A stretch of 64,000 nt of DNA from Chloroflexota bacterium (GCA_024224815.1 JAAENC010000435.1:1-64000); one strand, 5' to 3'; shown: positions 53,190 to 62,370, counted from the stretch's first letter. Notes: generated by a model not told the origin, from the letters alone. Made by a program: numbers and translations.

Positions 53190-53483
53190 ATGAGAAAAAA
53201 AGAGAATTTACGAGAAAGTTACCCATGTAGAGAGTGTCAGGCGGGGATCGTACATCCCAGTCATGTCACTTATTTTACGTGGTTAAAGGATGAGCTTATT
53301 ACTGTGCCAAATTTCCCGGCATGGATCTGTGATCTTTGCGGAAAACGAGAATATGATCAGCGTGCCATTTCATGGCTGACGATGTTACTTAATCCCAATG
53401 CCGGGCGTAAGGTTGAAGAAAAGAAAAAAAAGCCGCCCTATTCACATCTTTCGGGAGATAACGCAGCACCTGCTATCAAATAG
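53190..53483 (+). CDS. YgiT-type zinc finger protein
   Basis: 97 residues. Two CxxC pairs, CREC at about 13-16 and CDLCG at about 47-51, with a Y..TW and FPAWIC between them, match the MqsA/YgiT N-terminal zinc finger that is widespread in Chloroflexota and cyanobacteria without a toxin partner. The C-terminus is Lys-rich. It precedes the next gene by 18 bp. Confidence 0.75.
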   Translation: MRKKENLRESYPCRECQAGIVHPSHVTYFTWLKDELITVPNFPAWICDLCGKREYDQRAISWLTMLLNPNAGRKVEEKKKKPPYSHLSGDNAAPAIK

Positions 53484-53501
53484 TTGGTCTAGGAGAAAAG
53501 C

Positions 53502-54041
53502 ATGCAACAATCACACACACATCATTTTGTTCCGGTTGATGTTCTTACAAATAGTTATCGCGTTGTAGGAAAAATGATGGTTTCAAATAGTGGGGTGGTC
53601 GGCTTGTTGAATAATCCAAATACTTCTTTTATGGAAATTCATGATGCGCGTTTGGCGCGTATTCATATGCCAACAAAGCTGGCAGACCATTTTGAAGTTA
53701 TCCGTCTTACGAAGACAAATCTTCTAATTGTTTCTTTAAATCGCCGTGAGGATATTGGCCCACAATCTTTAGCCAGGGGAGGTTATGTAACGACCAAACA
53801 GTATGAAGTCTTGGTGACAATGCAAAATTATGAGATGGAAGGCTTTATAGAATGGCAAGGTCGTTTTGATTTCAGGGTGTTGATGGCTGAAGGGACACGC
53901 GATTTTATTCCTTTATATAATTCGAAAGTGACGGGGGTTTTGATCCCGACTTTGAAAATTCAATCAACGGTGATGCTTTTTAATCGTACCCAGGTTGATC
54001 TAATGGGGCTTCTTAACCAACGTAAAGAAGAAGAGGATTAG
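53502..54041 (+). CDS. Conserved-looking protein of unknown function
   Basis: 179 residues, mostly beta, no signal peptide, no membrane helix and no recognised motif. It opens MQQSHTHHFVPVDVLTNSYR and contains MEIHDARLARIHMPTKLADH. AGGAG precedes the ATG. Follows the YgiT-type gene at 18 bp, so probably cotranscribed. Confidence 0.6.
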   Translation: MQQSHTHHFVPVDVLTNSYRVVGKMMVSNSGVVGLLNNPNTSFMEIHDARLARIHMPTKLADHFEVIRLTKTNLLIVSLNRREDIGPQSLARGGYVTTKQYEVLVTMQNYEMEGFIEWQGRFDFRVLMAEGTRDFIPLYNSKVTGVLIPTLKIQSTVMLFNRTQVDLMGLLNQRKEEED

Positions 54042-54125
54042 CGAAAGATTTACTACCTGTATTTTGAAAAATTTGCTTGACCTATCCCTCCCTGCGTGAT
54101 AGAATTCTGCTCGCTTGAATTTCAA

Positions 54126-54198
54126 GCCCCCATCGTCTAGGGGACCAGGACGTGACCCTTTCAAGGTCAAGACCGGGGTTCGAATCCCCGTGGGGGCA
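54126..54198 (+). tRNA. tRNA-Glu (UUC)
   Basis: 73 nt. Acceptor GCCCCCA (54126-54132) pairs with TGGGGGC (54191-54197), discriminator A. Anticodon stem TGACC/GGTCA encloses CTTTCAA, giving anticodon TTC. The T arm is CCGGGGTTCGAATCCCCG-like. No CCA is encoded. Confidence 0.95.
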
Positions 54199-54203
54199 CT
54201 GCC

Positions 54204-54229
54204 AAAAAACCGCTTTTCAGCGGTTTTTT
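54204..54229 (+). terminator. Rho-independent terminator after tRNA-Glu
   Basis: Perfect 11-bp stem AAAAAACCGCT/AGCGGTTTTTT, loop TTTC, followed by GTTTTT, 6 bp after the tRNA. Confidence 0.88.
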
Positions 54230-54294
54230 GTTTTTAATCTTGGGGCTAAGCTCATAATGCTTTTGCATCAGCCCCCCCCTTCAATTTTCTAAAC

Positions 54295-54322
54295 TTGACA
54301 AATCCCAAAAACTCCATATACT
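54295..54322 (+). promoter_or_regulatory. Sigma70-type promoter before the MarR gene
   Basis: TTGACA (54295-54300), 16 bp, TATACT (54317-54322). Downstream to the ATG at 54395 runs a series of CATA/TACATAA-type half-sites in AT-rich sequence (54323-54367), a plausible autorepression site for the MarR protein. Confidence 0.65.
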
Positions 54323-54394
54323 TCATATGCATAAAACATTAATATACATAAACTATTTACATAAATAAACAATACTTTGGAAGGAAAAGCACTT

Positions 54395-54832
54395 ATGACA
54401 TCAAACGATGAGTTTTTGACAACAATTGAAAATTGGGCAAAGCTCTATTTTTTTCAGTCTCTGACTGAATTCTTTAATTCATTGAAAAACTCAGAGCTTT
54501 CTCTTCTCCAAGCCTATGCGTTGACCTATCTCTTTTTTAAAGGCCCCATCAAAATTTCTGAATTATGCGAGCATATGAATGTTTCGCCTGGTGCGGCAAG
54601 CCAGATGGTTGACCGACTTGAAAAGTTAGAAATGGTTGAACGAGTAGCAGACCCTGAAGACCGTCGGGTTCGAAAAGTTGCTGTGCTCGATAAAGGAGAA
54701 GAGTTTGTCCAGGAGAAATTCGTCTTTAGTCAAAGTTGGCTAAGCGAGATTTCTACAGATATAACCCCCGAAAGAGAAGCCCAAATTACGGCCGTCTTAT
54801 CGGCCCTTATGCAGGGCTCTGGGAAAGTTTAA
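54395..54832 (+). CDS. MarR-family transcriptional regulator
   Basis: 145 residues from the ATG at 54395 (AAGGA site). Winged helix visible as ISELCEHMNVSPGAASQMVDRLEKLEMVERVADPEDRRVRKV, here cited as VSPGAASQMVDRLEKL (recognition helix) and ADPEDRRVRKV (wing). The MarR family commonly represses neighbouring oxidoreductase or efflux genes until a small ligand binds. The following NAD(P)-binding, carotenoid oxygenase and SDR genes are on the same strand with small gaps and are its likely targets. Confidence 0.88.
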   Translation: MTSNDEFLTTIENWAKLYFFQSLTEFFNSLKNSELSLLQAYALTYLFFKGPIKISELCEHMNVSPGAASQMVDRLEKLEMVERVADPEDRRVRKVAVLDKGEEFVQEKFVFSQSWLSEISTDITPEREAQITAVLSALMQGSGKV

Positions 54833-54861
54833 CAACCTATTTTATGAAAAGGAAAAATAAA

Positions 54862-55485
54862 ATGAAATTAGCAATATTTGGTGCAACAGGAAAAACAGGT
54901 GTTGAGCTTGTAAAACAGGCTCTTGAGCAAGGGCACGCAGTGACTGCTTTTGTACGAGATGCAAGTCGATTGGCTATTGAAGATGAAAAATTAACTTTTA
55001 TTACCGGTGATGTCTTTGATGAAGCAAGTGTGGCGAAAGCCGTAGAAGGCCAAGATGCGATCATCTGTGCATTGGGCGCAGGCACAGATCTAAAGAAAAC
55101 AACGATCCGCGCTACAGGCACAGTCAATATGATTAGTGCTATGAAAGAGAATAGTGTGAAACGCCTGATGGTTGTGACTGCAATGGGAACCGGAGAGAGT
55201 TGGAACAGAATGTCTCTAATAAACAAATTCTTCTATGCCACACTTTTGAAAAACACCCGAGAAGATCATGAAGCACAAGAAGCTGCTGTAAAGGCAAGCG
55301 GGTTAGATTGGACAATAATCCGCCCCAGTGGTTTGACCGATGATCCACGCACAGGTATTTATGATGTTGGTGAAGATATTCCCGCGAAAACATCCAAGAT
55401 CGCTCGAGCCGATGTCGCTGACCTTATTCTCAAAGAATTGGAAGAAAAGGCTCTGATCGGAAAAGCTCTAACCATCACAAATTAG
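54862..55485 (+). CDS. NAD(P)-binding protein (NmrA/SDR atypical)
   Basis: 207 residues from ATG 54862 with an AAGGA site; ATG 54844 is also open. Rossmann motif FGATGKTGVELVKQAL at the N-terminus, then FITGDVFD, VVTAMGTGES, and RPSGLTDDP near the end. This is the NAD(P)H-binding family related to biliverdin reductase B and NmrA, with no obvious YxxxK pair. It is 24 bp before the carotenoid oxygenase gene, part of the MarR-led group. Confidence 0.82.
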   Translation: MKLAIFGATGKTGVELVKQALEQGHAVTAFVRDASRLAIEDEKLTFITGDVFDEASVAKAVEGQDAIICALGAGTDLKKTTIRATGTVNMISAMKENSVKRLMVVTAMGTGESWNRMSLINKFFYATLLKNTREDHEAQEAAVKASGLDWTIIRPSGLTDDPRTGIYDVGEDIPAKTSKIARADVADLILKELEEKALIGKALTITN

Positions 55486-55508
55486 CATCGCAGAAACAAG
55501 GAATTTTA

Positions 55509-58157
55509 ATGAGCAAGAAAGAAACACCTCCCTTCACCTTTCAATATATCTACCCCAATATGCGCTATCTGATGGGGATGGGACGAAAAATCTACGAGTT
55601 TTACGTTAATTTGCGCACTCGTTTTAGTAAGCGCCCTCTATCATCAACTGTATTGCCAGATGCTTATACCGTTTCCAATACAAGCACCATTGATTCTGAA
55701 TTCGGTCTAACTTCTTTAAGCGGTGAAATGCCTACTGATATTGAAGGCTCTTTATATATCGCTCAATGTTTGGGCGCACCGAAAGCTTTTATGATCGGAG
55801 ATACAAATATCGTCCGTTTGGATTTTGGCGATGGGCAAACGAAGCTCACCAATCGTCTGATCTGGACACCTGCAGCGTTGGCCCGACTAAAACTGGAAAA
55901 GACTCGTCACCGCTTTGATTTTTTTGGCCTGATGTATCTTTCTCCTGGCATGGGCATGTTTTCCTACACCGAAGGAATGTATCTTATGCCGGATGGACGT
56001 ATCGCTGTAACAAGCGATGTCGATCGCCCATGGTTAATTGAGCGAGATAGCCTTCGAGTAACTACGCCTGTAGGACGCAGAGATGAGTGGCTACCAATGA
56101 TGGCTGATTCGGCGGGAGAAGTAATGGGCAATCTCTTTGCTGGGTACAGCAACTCTCATGTTATTTACACAGATCATGAAACGAATGAAGTTTTCCTCGC
56201 CAATTACCAATATAAACAGGCCAACGGTGAACATCCCGTCAAACTTGTCCGCTGGAACGGAGAAAGTGATTTTGAGAGTTGGTTGGTTCTCGGAAAAGAC
56301 GGTGAAGAAATCGAGATCAAGCAAAGTATCCATGAGCTGATCTTCACCCGCGACTATATTTTGCTCGCCGACACCGCTTTTGTAGCCGGCACCGAAATGC
56401 TCGTTCCCTGGGTCAGCGCGCCTCTGCCAAGTGATAAAACCGTCGTTTATATTATTGATCGCCGAGAGCTTAAGACAGATAGCACAACAGTCTCCGCTCG
56501 GGAGATTGTTGTGGATGAATCCTGTATTCATCTGATAGCAGAATACGATAATCCTGATGACAAGATCACGGTCTATATGCTGCATACGCCCGCAACGAAT
56601 ACGGCTGAATTATTGCGTGATAACGACCGAGATTTGGATGGCAACTTCTTCCCCGAACGCCTTACAGGATACGGAACACTGCCTGTTTTAGACTTGAGTA
56701 GCGTTGGTAAACATCTTCTCGACGTGAAGAAAGAAGAAGTAAGCCAATCCCTATATATCGCCGAGATGCCCTACACTTGGGGACCCTATCTCTATGCTTA
56801 TATGGGACGTCAAACTGAACCCTATAACGGACAAGATCTATTCGTAATGTTCAAGGGTTTTTCCAAAGATATTCTTCCCCAACGTATTTTTGATGCCTAT
56901 AAAGATGTTGATAATCGCAGAGTGCCTATAGAAGAAATGGTCAGTGGAAAAGGACTTAATCACAATAATTCGATCTGCAGAATCACCACAGATGAATTCG
57001 CGATTGCTGATAGTTATATCTTCCCTGATCGTGTGCTTCTGTATACTATCGCCTGTCTTGACTCGAGCAAAGCAGACCATGCAGGTTACGTGATCGCAGG
57101 TGTCGTCACCGATGATGCTGCTGGAGATGAATCATCCGGGCATGAATATTGGCTTTTCGCTGCTGATGATCTGGCAAGTGGCCCTGTAACTAAACTAGGG
57201 CACCCCAGCTTAAATAATACAACGTTATTTCATACAGTTTATATTCCCAAGACAAAAGCTGATGCATGGCAGAAGCCAGAGAAAGCCTACCAAGTTCAAA
57301 TCAAGGATGATTACCCAAAAGAAGAACTCAAAAAATGGGACCCTGCTCTTTTATCCGCATTTGATGAGGTAATTTGGCCTTATTTCGATCAATCCGATCC
57401 AGAAGCTACAGCCAAAGCGGAGAAAATTGCAGCGCAGCTATCCACACGCCGAGTACCGTCTCATGTTGGCAGCGAAGATATTATTGGCGAGGAACGCATC
57501 ACGGACGGAGCAGATTTTGCCGAGCGCATGATTACCGAAAGCGAGCGAATGTGGAAGACGACGGGCTGGAAAGTTGAAAGGTATAAGAATGGTGTTTTGG
57601 TGGAATCGAAACCCGTTTCTGGTGCTTTTGAAAGCTCGGGTGTTCTGGTTACGCGCTCAACTGGCGAGATCAATGCGCCCGCTCAGGAAACCTTTGATAT
57701 GTTGGTCTCCCCGACGGGATATGCGGTTATTGACCCGATCAGTAAACCCGAAGACCATGAGCTGCCGCCATTAGAAGTTTATGAATGGCGAGAAGGCAGC
57801 CGCTTGGAAGCAGCCATTGCAACGACAAATTTACCGATGATGCCACCGACTAAATTTGTTGTGCTGAATGCTATTGACCCTGCTGAACGAATATTTGTTT
57901 CTAAATCCATTATTCATGATGGATGCCCTGGTGGGAGTAAATATAGCAATGAAAAAGCGCCGGATGATGGAGAACGTGCGCTAAATACCTTTGCGATAAA
58001 GGTTGAGCCGATCTCTGAAAATCGTTGCCGAGTCCTGTGTATCAATTATGCAGATATGGCAGGGAAAACAGGGGCATCGATGAATAATTTTATCAATACA
58101 AAATATTTCTTGCCGCCACTATATAAGCGTATAGCTAAGGCAATGAACGCAAAATAA
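55509..58157 (+). CDS. Carotenoid oxygenase-like protein with C-terminal START/SRPBCC-like domain
   Basis: 882 residues. The RPE65/carotenoid oxygenase pattern shows in GEMPTDIEGSLYIAQ (N-terminal), YTEGMYLMPDGRI, SIHELIFTRDYILLADT (an iron-ligand His environment), and the late LFHTVYIP (final His). That fold would end near residue 590. The last ~190 residues (from about 690, TGEINAPAQETFDMLVSP) look like a START/SRPBCC lipid-binding domain, unusual for this family. Carotenoid oxygenases cleave carotenoids or related polyenes with Fe(II) and O2. I could not confirm all four His ligands by eye. It follows the NmrA-like gene and precedes a retinol dehydrogenase-like SDR. Confidence 0.78.
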   Translation: MSKKETPPFTFQYIYPNMRYLMGMGRKIYEFYVNLRTRFSKRPLSSTVLPDAYTVSNTSTIDSEFGLTSLSGEMPTDIEGSLYIAQCLGAPKAFMIGDTNIVRLDFGDGQTKLTNRLIWTPAALARLKLEKTRHRFDFFGLMYLSPGMGMFSYTEGMYLMPDGRIAVTSDVDRPWLIERDSLRVTTPVGRRDEWLPMMADSAGEVMGNLFAGYSNSHVIYTDHETNEVFLANYQYKQANGEHPVKLVRWNGESDFESWLVLGKDGEEIEIKQSIHELIFTRDYILLADTAFVAGTEMLVPWVSAPLPSDKTVVYIIDRRELKTDSTTVSAREIVVDESCIHLIAEYDNPDDKITVYMLHTPATNTAELLRDNDRDLDGNFFPERLTGYGTLPVLDLSSVGKHLLDVKKEEVSQSLYIAEMPYTWGPYLYAYMGRQTEPYNGQDLFVMFKGFSKDILPQRIFDAYKDVDNRRVPIEEMVSGKGLNHNNSICRITTDEFAIADSYIFPDRVLLYTIACLDSSKADHAGYVIAGVVTDDAAGDESSGHEYWLFAADDLASGPVTKLGHPSLNNTTLFHTVYIPKTKADAWQKPEKAYQVQIKDDYPKEELKKWDPALLSAFDEVIWPYFDQSDPEATAKAEKIAAQLSTRRVPSHVGSEDIIGEERITDGADFAERMITESERMWKTTGWKVERYKNGVLVESKPVSGAFESSGVLVTRSTGEINAPAQETFDMLVSPTGYAVIDPISKPEDHELPPLEVYEWREGSRLEAAIATTNLPMMPPTKFVVLNAIDPAERIFVSKSIIHDGCPGGSKYSNEKAPDDGERALNTFAIKVEPISENRCRVLCINYADMAGKTGASMNNFINTKYFLPPLYKRIAKAMNAK

Positions 58158-58174
58158 AGGAAAACCTAAAAGAA

Positions 58175-59032
58175 ATGAATACCAAAGAACAAAACATGAA
58201 GGGAAAAGTTTGCCTTGTAACGGGGGCAACCGCAGGGATCGGCCAAGCAACGGTTATGTTATTAGCAGAGCGTGGCGCAACAGTTATTGGCGTTGGGCGT
58301 AACTCAGCTAAAAACGAATATTCAACAAAGATAATCCAAGAAAAAACGGGCAATTCTGCTGTTGAATATATGCTGGCTGATCTGTCTTCGCAAAAAGAAA
58401 TTCGTGCTTTAGCACAAGGTTTTCAGGATAAATATGATCGTTTGGATGTGCTCGTCAATAACGCTGGCGCTACATTTGGTGAGCGTTTAGAAAGTGTTGA
58501 TGGGATTGAGATGACCTTTGCACTTAATCATCTTGGTTATTTCCTGCTGACCAATTTGCTGGCAGATATTTTGGTGACAAGCCGACCCTCCCGCGTAATT
58601 AATGTTTCATCTAGCTTACATAGACTGGGTAAATTAGATTTTGACAATATCCCCTTTAAAGAAGGGTACGCACGCTCAAAAGCTTATCAGCGCTCTAAGT
58701 TAGCCAATATTGGTTTTACTTATGAAATGGCACGGCGCTTTTCGAACAACGATGTAACGATCAATGCTATGAATCCCGGTTTGGTAGCCACCAATGTGGG
58801 AGAAGTTGCCGGGGGCGTGGTTGCGAAGATGAAAGGTGTTGTCGATAAAATCGCAGGGTTAACACCTGAAGAAGGTGCTCAAACGATTATTTATCTAGCC
58901 GCTTCTCCTGATGTTGCAGGTGTAACAGGCAGGTATTTTGTCAAAGAAAAATCGGTTCCTTCTGCAAAAACAACCTATGATCTTGGGTTTTGCCGTCAGT
59001 TGTGGAATCTAAGTGAAAGCTTAGTTGCTTAA
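58175..59032 (+). CDS. Short-chain dehydrogenase, retinol dehydrogenase-like
   Basis: 285 residues. Glycine motif GATAGIGQAT, VLVNNAGATFGER, INVSSSLHRLG and the catalytic YQRSK. Similar to the RDH11-14/WWOX-like branch of SDRs that reduces retinal or other apolar aldehydes with NADPH. Eighteen bp after the carotenoid oxygenase gene, so cleavage of a polyene to an aldehyde followed by its reduction is a sensible two-step reading. ATG 58196 is an alternative start. Confidence 0.85.
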   Translation: MNTKEQNMKGKVCLVTGATAGIGQATVMLLAERGATVIGVGRNSAKNEYSTKIIQEKTGNSAVEYMLADLSSQKEIRALAQGFQDKYDRLDVLVNNAGATFGERLESVDGIEMTFALNHLGYFLLTNLLADILVTSRPSRVINVSSSLHRLGKLDFDNIPFKEGYARSKAYQRSKLANIGFTYEMARRFSNNDVTINAMNPGLVATNVGEVAGGVVAKMKGVVDKIAGLTPEEGAQTIIYLAASPDVAGVTGRYFVKEKSVPSAKTTYDLGFCRQLWNLSESLVA

Positions 59033-59055
59033 ATCAACAAAAGCGTAGTTTTAAG

Positions 59056-59203
59056 AGGTGGTGGTCTTCAAGTAATTGATGATTTTGCGAGCGAAGCGAA
59101 GCAATCTCCTCGAACACAGAGGAATTAGCCTATAAATGAGACTGCTTCGGCGATAAAGCTGCCTCGCAGATTCATGTCATCACTTACTTCTGCACTACTA
59201 CCT
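59056..59203. repeat. Palindromic repeat, family A relative
   Basis: About 148 bp with inverted ends: AGGTGGTGGTCTTCAAGTAA at the left pairs imperfectly with TTACTTCTGCACTACTACCT at the right, and GCGAGCGAAGC/GCTGCCTCGC inside. It fills most of the 182-bp gap and ends 12 bp before the next ATG, so it is in that gene's leader. Confidence 0.65.
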
Positions 59204-59214
59204 GAAAAGGATCT

Positions 59215-59985
59215 ATGATGAGCTCTGCTTCAAAAAAGTCAATGATAAAAGCCCGAAGGTGGCTGCTCTCTCTTATTGTGGCTCTTATTATCTGGGCATT
59301 CATCTGGGGGATTCAGTGGGCAACTTTTGCCAGACCACCGCTACCAGAGGCTGTTGCAGCACTGGAAAGTGATGATTTAGTTGAAGTTTCTAAAGAGCCA
59401 TGGCTTAATTTTTCCCCTGTTGAAGAAGCACCAACGACCGGTTTCATTTTTTACCCTGGCGGACGCATTAACCCGCAAGGATATGCTTCGCTAATGAATC
59501 CGATCGCGGCAAAAGGTTATCTGATCGTTATCCCTGTAATGCCGATAAATATGGCTATCTTTGACTCAGACGTAGCGGACGAGATCATTGCCTACTATCC
59601 AGATATTGACCATTGGGTAATTGGAGGCCACTCTGTTGGTGGTACAGCGGCTGCAATATACGCTGACAAAAATCCTGATCTGATCGATGGTTTAGCGATT
59701 TGGGCATCATATCCTGCTGATAACTCAGATATTTCTGGTACTGATATTCCTGTTCTATCCATTTACGGCGGAGAGGAATTGAGAGTAAACGACACGAGTA
59801 TTGGCGAGCGTAAACATCTACTCCCAGAGGATACTGTTTATATTCGCATCGAAGGTGGCGACCATCATCAGTTTGGGGCTTATGAAATTGAAGCTGAAGA
59901 ACATCTGGCTACGATCAGCCGAAAATATCAACACGAGCAGATTATCGAAGCGACACTAGAAATCTTGAAAAGCATTTCTCGCTAA
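59215..59985 (+). CDS. Membrane-anchored alpha/beta hydrolase
   Basis: 256 residues (start at 59215 or the adjacent ATG 59218; AAGGA lies just upstream and fits the second better). An N-terminal membrane helix (about 17-36) is followed by an alpha/beta hydrolase domain: FIFYPGGRINPQGY (oxyanion region), the nucleophile elbow GGHSVGG with Ser near 142, and a late GGDHHQFG with the catalytic His. Substrate unknown; likely an exported esterase/lipase-like enzyme. Confidence 0.82.
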   Translation: MMSSASKKSMIKARRWLLSLIVALIIWAFIWGIQWATFARPPLPEAVAALESDDLVEVSKEPWLNFSPVEEAPTTGFIFYPGGRINPQGYASLMNPIAAKGYLIVIPVMPINMAIFDSDVADEIIAYYPDIDHWVIGGHSVGGTAAAIYADKNPDLIDGLAIWASYPADNSDISGTDIPVLSIYGGEELRVNDTSIGERKHLLPEDTVYIRIEGGDHHQFGAYEIEAEEHLATISRKYQHEQIIEATLEILKSISR

Positions 59986-59997
59986 GTTCGCGTCTTC

Positions 59998-60039
59998 AAG
60001 AATCAAAAAAGCCGCTTTTCAGCAGCTTTTTTGATTCTT
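59998..60039. terminator. Bidirectional terminator between convergent genes
   Basis: 18-nt arms, AAGAATCAAAAAAGCCGC and GCAGCTTTTTTGATTCTT, pair with one mismatch around a TTTTCA loop; A and T runs on both sides serve both strands. Confidence 0.8.
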
Positions 60040-60058
60040 GAGAGTTTATCTCACAATA

Positions 60059-60823
60059 CTATGTTAATAAACTTTTAGCTAGTGTATCTATTTCCTTTTT
60101 AGAAAAATCTAGACCACGCCGCACCCACTGATCGAAAGCACCAAACTCATCTTTTATTTGTGAAAAAGCTGCATTCAGATAATCTGTACGTGCTTCAAAA
60201 AGAGGCATATACATTTTCCAGGGAACACCAAAATAAGCTAACTTCTTAAGGCGATCTGCTATTTCTGTTGTATATTCGCCCAGATTTTGATTTGTTTCCA
60301 GATAATCATTCATCACCGCAACTGGAGCAACACCTAGTATTTGCTGGATCATACTAACAACAACACCCGTTCTATCTTTTCCTGCCGAGCAATGGATAAG
60401 AAGGGGTAAATTATCAGGATTGGAAATACGCACAAATAAAGCTTTTAGCTGGGGCAAATATCCAGTTGCATATTCTCTATAGGCTGTATAAGATTCGCCA
60501 ATATAGTCTCTTCTTCGCTCTTCACCAAACATCAAAGAGAAGAGACGTTTTAAAGAACGACCATGATAATCGACAATGGGGCGCATGGGGATATTGAAGA
60601 AGGTCACCGGCTCATTATTCGGGATACGATCCGGCTCTTTTTTTCGCTCGCCCTCCGAGCGGAGATCACAGATCGTCTTAATTTTCAACGAAGAGAGTTC
60701 TTTCAAATCATCATTATTTGCCTTTGAAAGACCTCCACTGCGAAAAAGTATTCCTTTTTTCAGGCGATTTCCATTTTCGGTTTTATATCCACCAAAGTCA
60801 CGAAAATTATGAATTTTTTCCAT
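60059..60823 (-). CDS. Tyrosine-protein phosphatase (Y_phosphatase3 type)
   Basis: 254 residues. NFRDFGGY at the N-terminus, LFRSGGLSKAN, ICDLRSEGER and the catalytic P-loop HCSAGKDRTG (Cys-x5-Arg). This matches the IphP/MptpB-like atypical phosphatase family that handles phosphotyrosine, phosphoserine or phosphoinositides. It is 8 bp downstream of the ATP-grasp gene in one operon. Confidence 0.87.
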   Translation of the reverse strand: MEKIHNFRDFGGYKTENGNRLKKGILFRSGGLSKANNDDLKELSSLKIKTICDLRSEGERKKEPDRIPNNEPVTFFNIPMRPIVDYHGRSLKRLFSLMFGEERRRDYIGESYTAYREYATGYLPQLKALFVRISNPDNLPLLIHCSAGKDRTGVVVSMIQQILGVAPVAVMNDYLETNQNLGEYTTEIADRLKKLAYFGVPWKMYMPLFEARTDYLNAAFSQIKDEFGAFDQWVRRGLDFSKKEIDTLAKSLLT

Positions 60824-60831
60824 AACTTAGC

Positions 60832-62370
60832 TTAACTCACAGCCTCTTCTAAAACGGTAATAAATTTCTGGTAGATCTCTTCAGCATGTTCAGGAGTGTC
60901 GCCAATAGCAGTTAAACCAACTTTGCCAAGTGTAGAAATGCTACTGATCATGTGTAGCACGATCCCTGTATGGCGCGTGTGGTCAAAATGCAGGCGATGA
61001 TCGCTTACAAGGTCAAAAAGTGCTTGCGGGGTCAATTTTTTGAAGGCTTTCGATTTCAAGGCATCTGTTGCGACATAATATTTTGGATGACCTTGCAGGG
61101 TTTTATAAACGCCCAGATCAGCGTCAAATTTGCCGCCTGTTAGGAAATGTAATGCCAAGAATGGATGCGTTGTACCACCTTTGCGCAGATTGACTTCAAT
61201 CGCATATTGTTCCCAACGCCAACGGGAGCGGAGGACAATAAAGTCTAAAGCAAAACGACCGATCACGCCTTCTTTTGCGAAACGCTTCCCCACTTTTTCG
61301 GCTTCTCGCGTGATCATCGGGCCATATTCGGGATTGGCAGGAAAACGAGCGCCCATATAAACCTGTCCGCTTGGGCCACCCAAAATTTGGTCGTGCGTGG
61401 AAAGTAGTTCAACTTCACCTAAAGGCGAAATGCGTAGTTGGACGCTTGGGCTATAGAGGCTTTCCCCATCGATTAATTCTTCAACGATGCCGCCTTTGCT
61501 TTTAAGCTCACTCATATACCAATCGTAGTCAACATCATCCAATTCAAATTGCAATACTTTTAGACGTTCTTCCAAAGCTTCTTTTTCAGCTGTTGATTTT
61601 GAAGCAGGAAGGTTAGACAGATCTAGCGTTGCATTGCCGTAGCCGGAAACGCCATCATTATGCTTGACGATCACTTTTCCCATATCCGGTTTTTGGGCGC
61701 GCATGTCGGAGAGGGCTTCTACTAATTCATCTTTGCCAAAGATATTTTCTGCTCCCTGTGGATGCTGGACACCTTCTTCTGCAAAGACCTGCCTACAGCC
61801 GCTTTTGGTGCCAAAGGCGAAGAAACGTGGGTCAGCGGCGTACATGGGGATACCAAGTTGAACCGCAAAATCACGTTCGAGATCGGTAGTCAGAAATGGG
61901 ACCACGTGCGCCATCTCCAGATTTGGAATGGCATCACGGATTTCATCCATCAAACCAGGTCGTTCGAGCAATTTGTTTACGAGGGGTTTATCCGAAAGAT
62001 CATGTGGTGATATCTGGATGAGCCTTTTACGGGCATTAGAAATGGTCACGCTGGGTAAAATGTGCAGGTAGTAATCAATAATTTCTTGTTGGATGGGCGC
62101 AGATGTGAGGTAAATGATGCGCACATGGGGCTGCCGCAGGAGGAAAAGCATAAATAGCATGCGCTCTTCGTAGGCTTGCTGAGCGGCAAAATCGAATTCT
62201 AAATCTACTGTGAGCGAGGGCAACACGACCATTGTGTTCTCCTCTTCTATAAAATCCCCACCAGGGTCTGAGCGGCCAATTTGCTCCCAAATGGGAAGTA
62301 GTTTCTTTTGAAGTTGATCAAATTTCTCGTATAGTTTATTCTGTTCTTCTTTGCTGTATTTGATTTGCAT
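60832..62370 (-). CDS. ATP-grasp protein, PGM1-like peptide ligase
   Basis: 512 residues. The N-terminal ~150 residues are unrecognised; the rest is an ATP-grasp fold: DMGKVIVKHNDGVSGYGNA (ATP-binding loop), GIVEELIDGES, and AIEVNLRKGGTTHPF, the motif that marks PGM1-related proteins, followed by a C-terminal segment (VLHMISSISTLGKVGLTAIG) also found in that family. PGM1 in Streptomyces joins peptides to an amidino amino acid. The reaction here is unknown; an amide- or peptide-bond ligase is likely. Upstream gene of an operon with the phosphatase at 60059. Confidence 0.83.
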   Translation of the reverse strand: MQIKYSKEEQNKLYEKFDQLQKKLLPIWEQIGRSDPGGDFIEEENTMVVLPSLTVDLEFDFAAQQAYEERMLFMLFLLRQPHVRIIYLTSAPIQQEIIDYYLHILPSVTISNARKRLIQISPHDLSDKPLVNKLLERPGLMDEIRDAIPNLEMAHVVPFLTTDLERDFAVQLGIPMYAADPRFFAFGTKSGCRQVFAEEGVQHPQGAENIFGKDELVEALSDMRAQKPDMGKVIVKHNDGVSGYGNATLDLSNLPASKSTAEKEALEERLKVLQFELDDVDYDWYMSELKSKGGIVEELIDGESLYSPSVQLRISPLGEVELLSTHDQILGGPSGQVYMGARFPANPEYGPMITREAEKVGKRFAKEGVIGRFALDFIVLRSRWRWEQYAIEVNLRKGGTTHPFLALHFLTGGKFDADLGVYKTLQGHPKYYVATDALKSKAFKKLTPQALFDLVSDHRLHFDHTRHTGIVLHMISSISTLGKVGLTAIGDTPEHAEEIYQKFITVLEEAVS

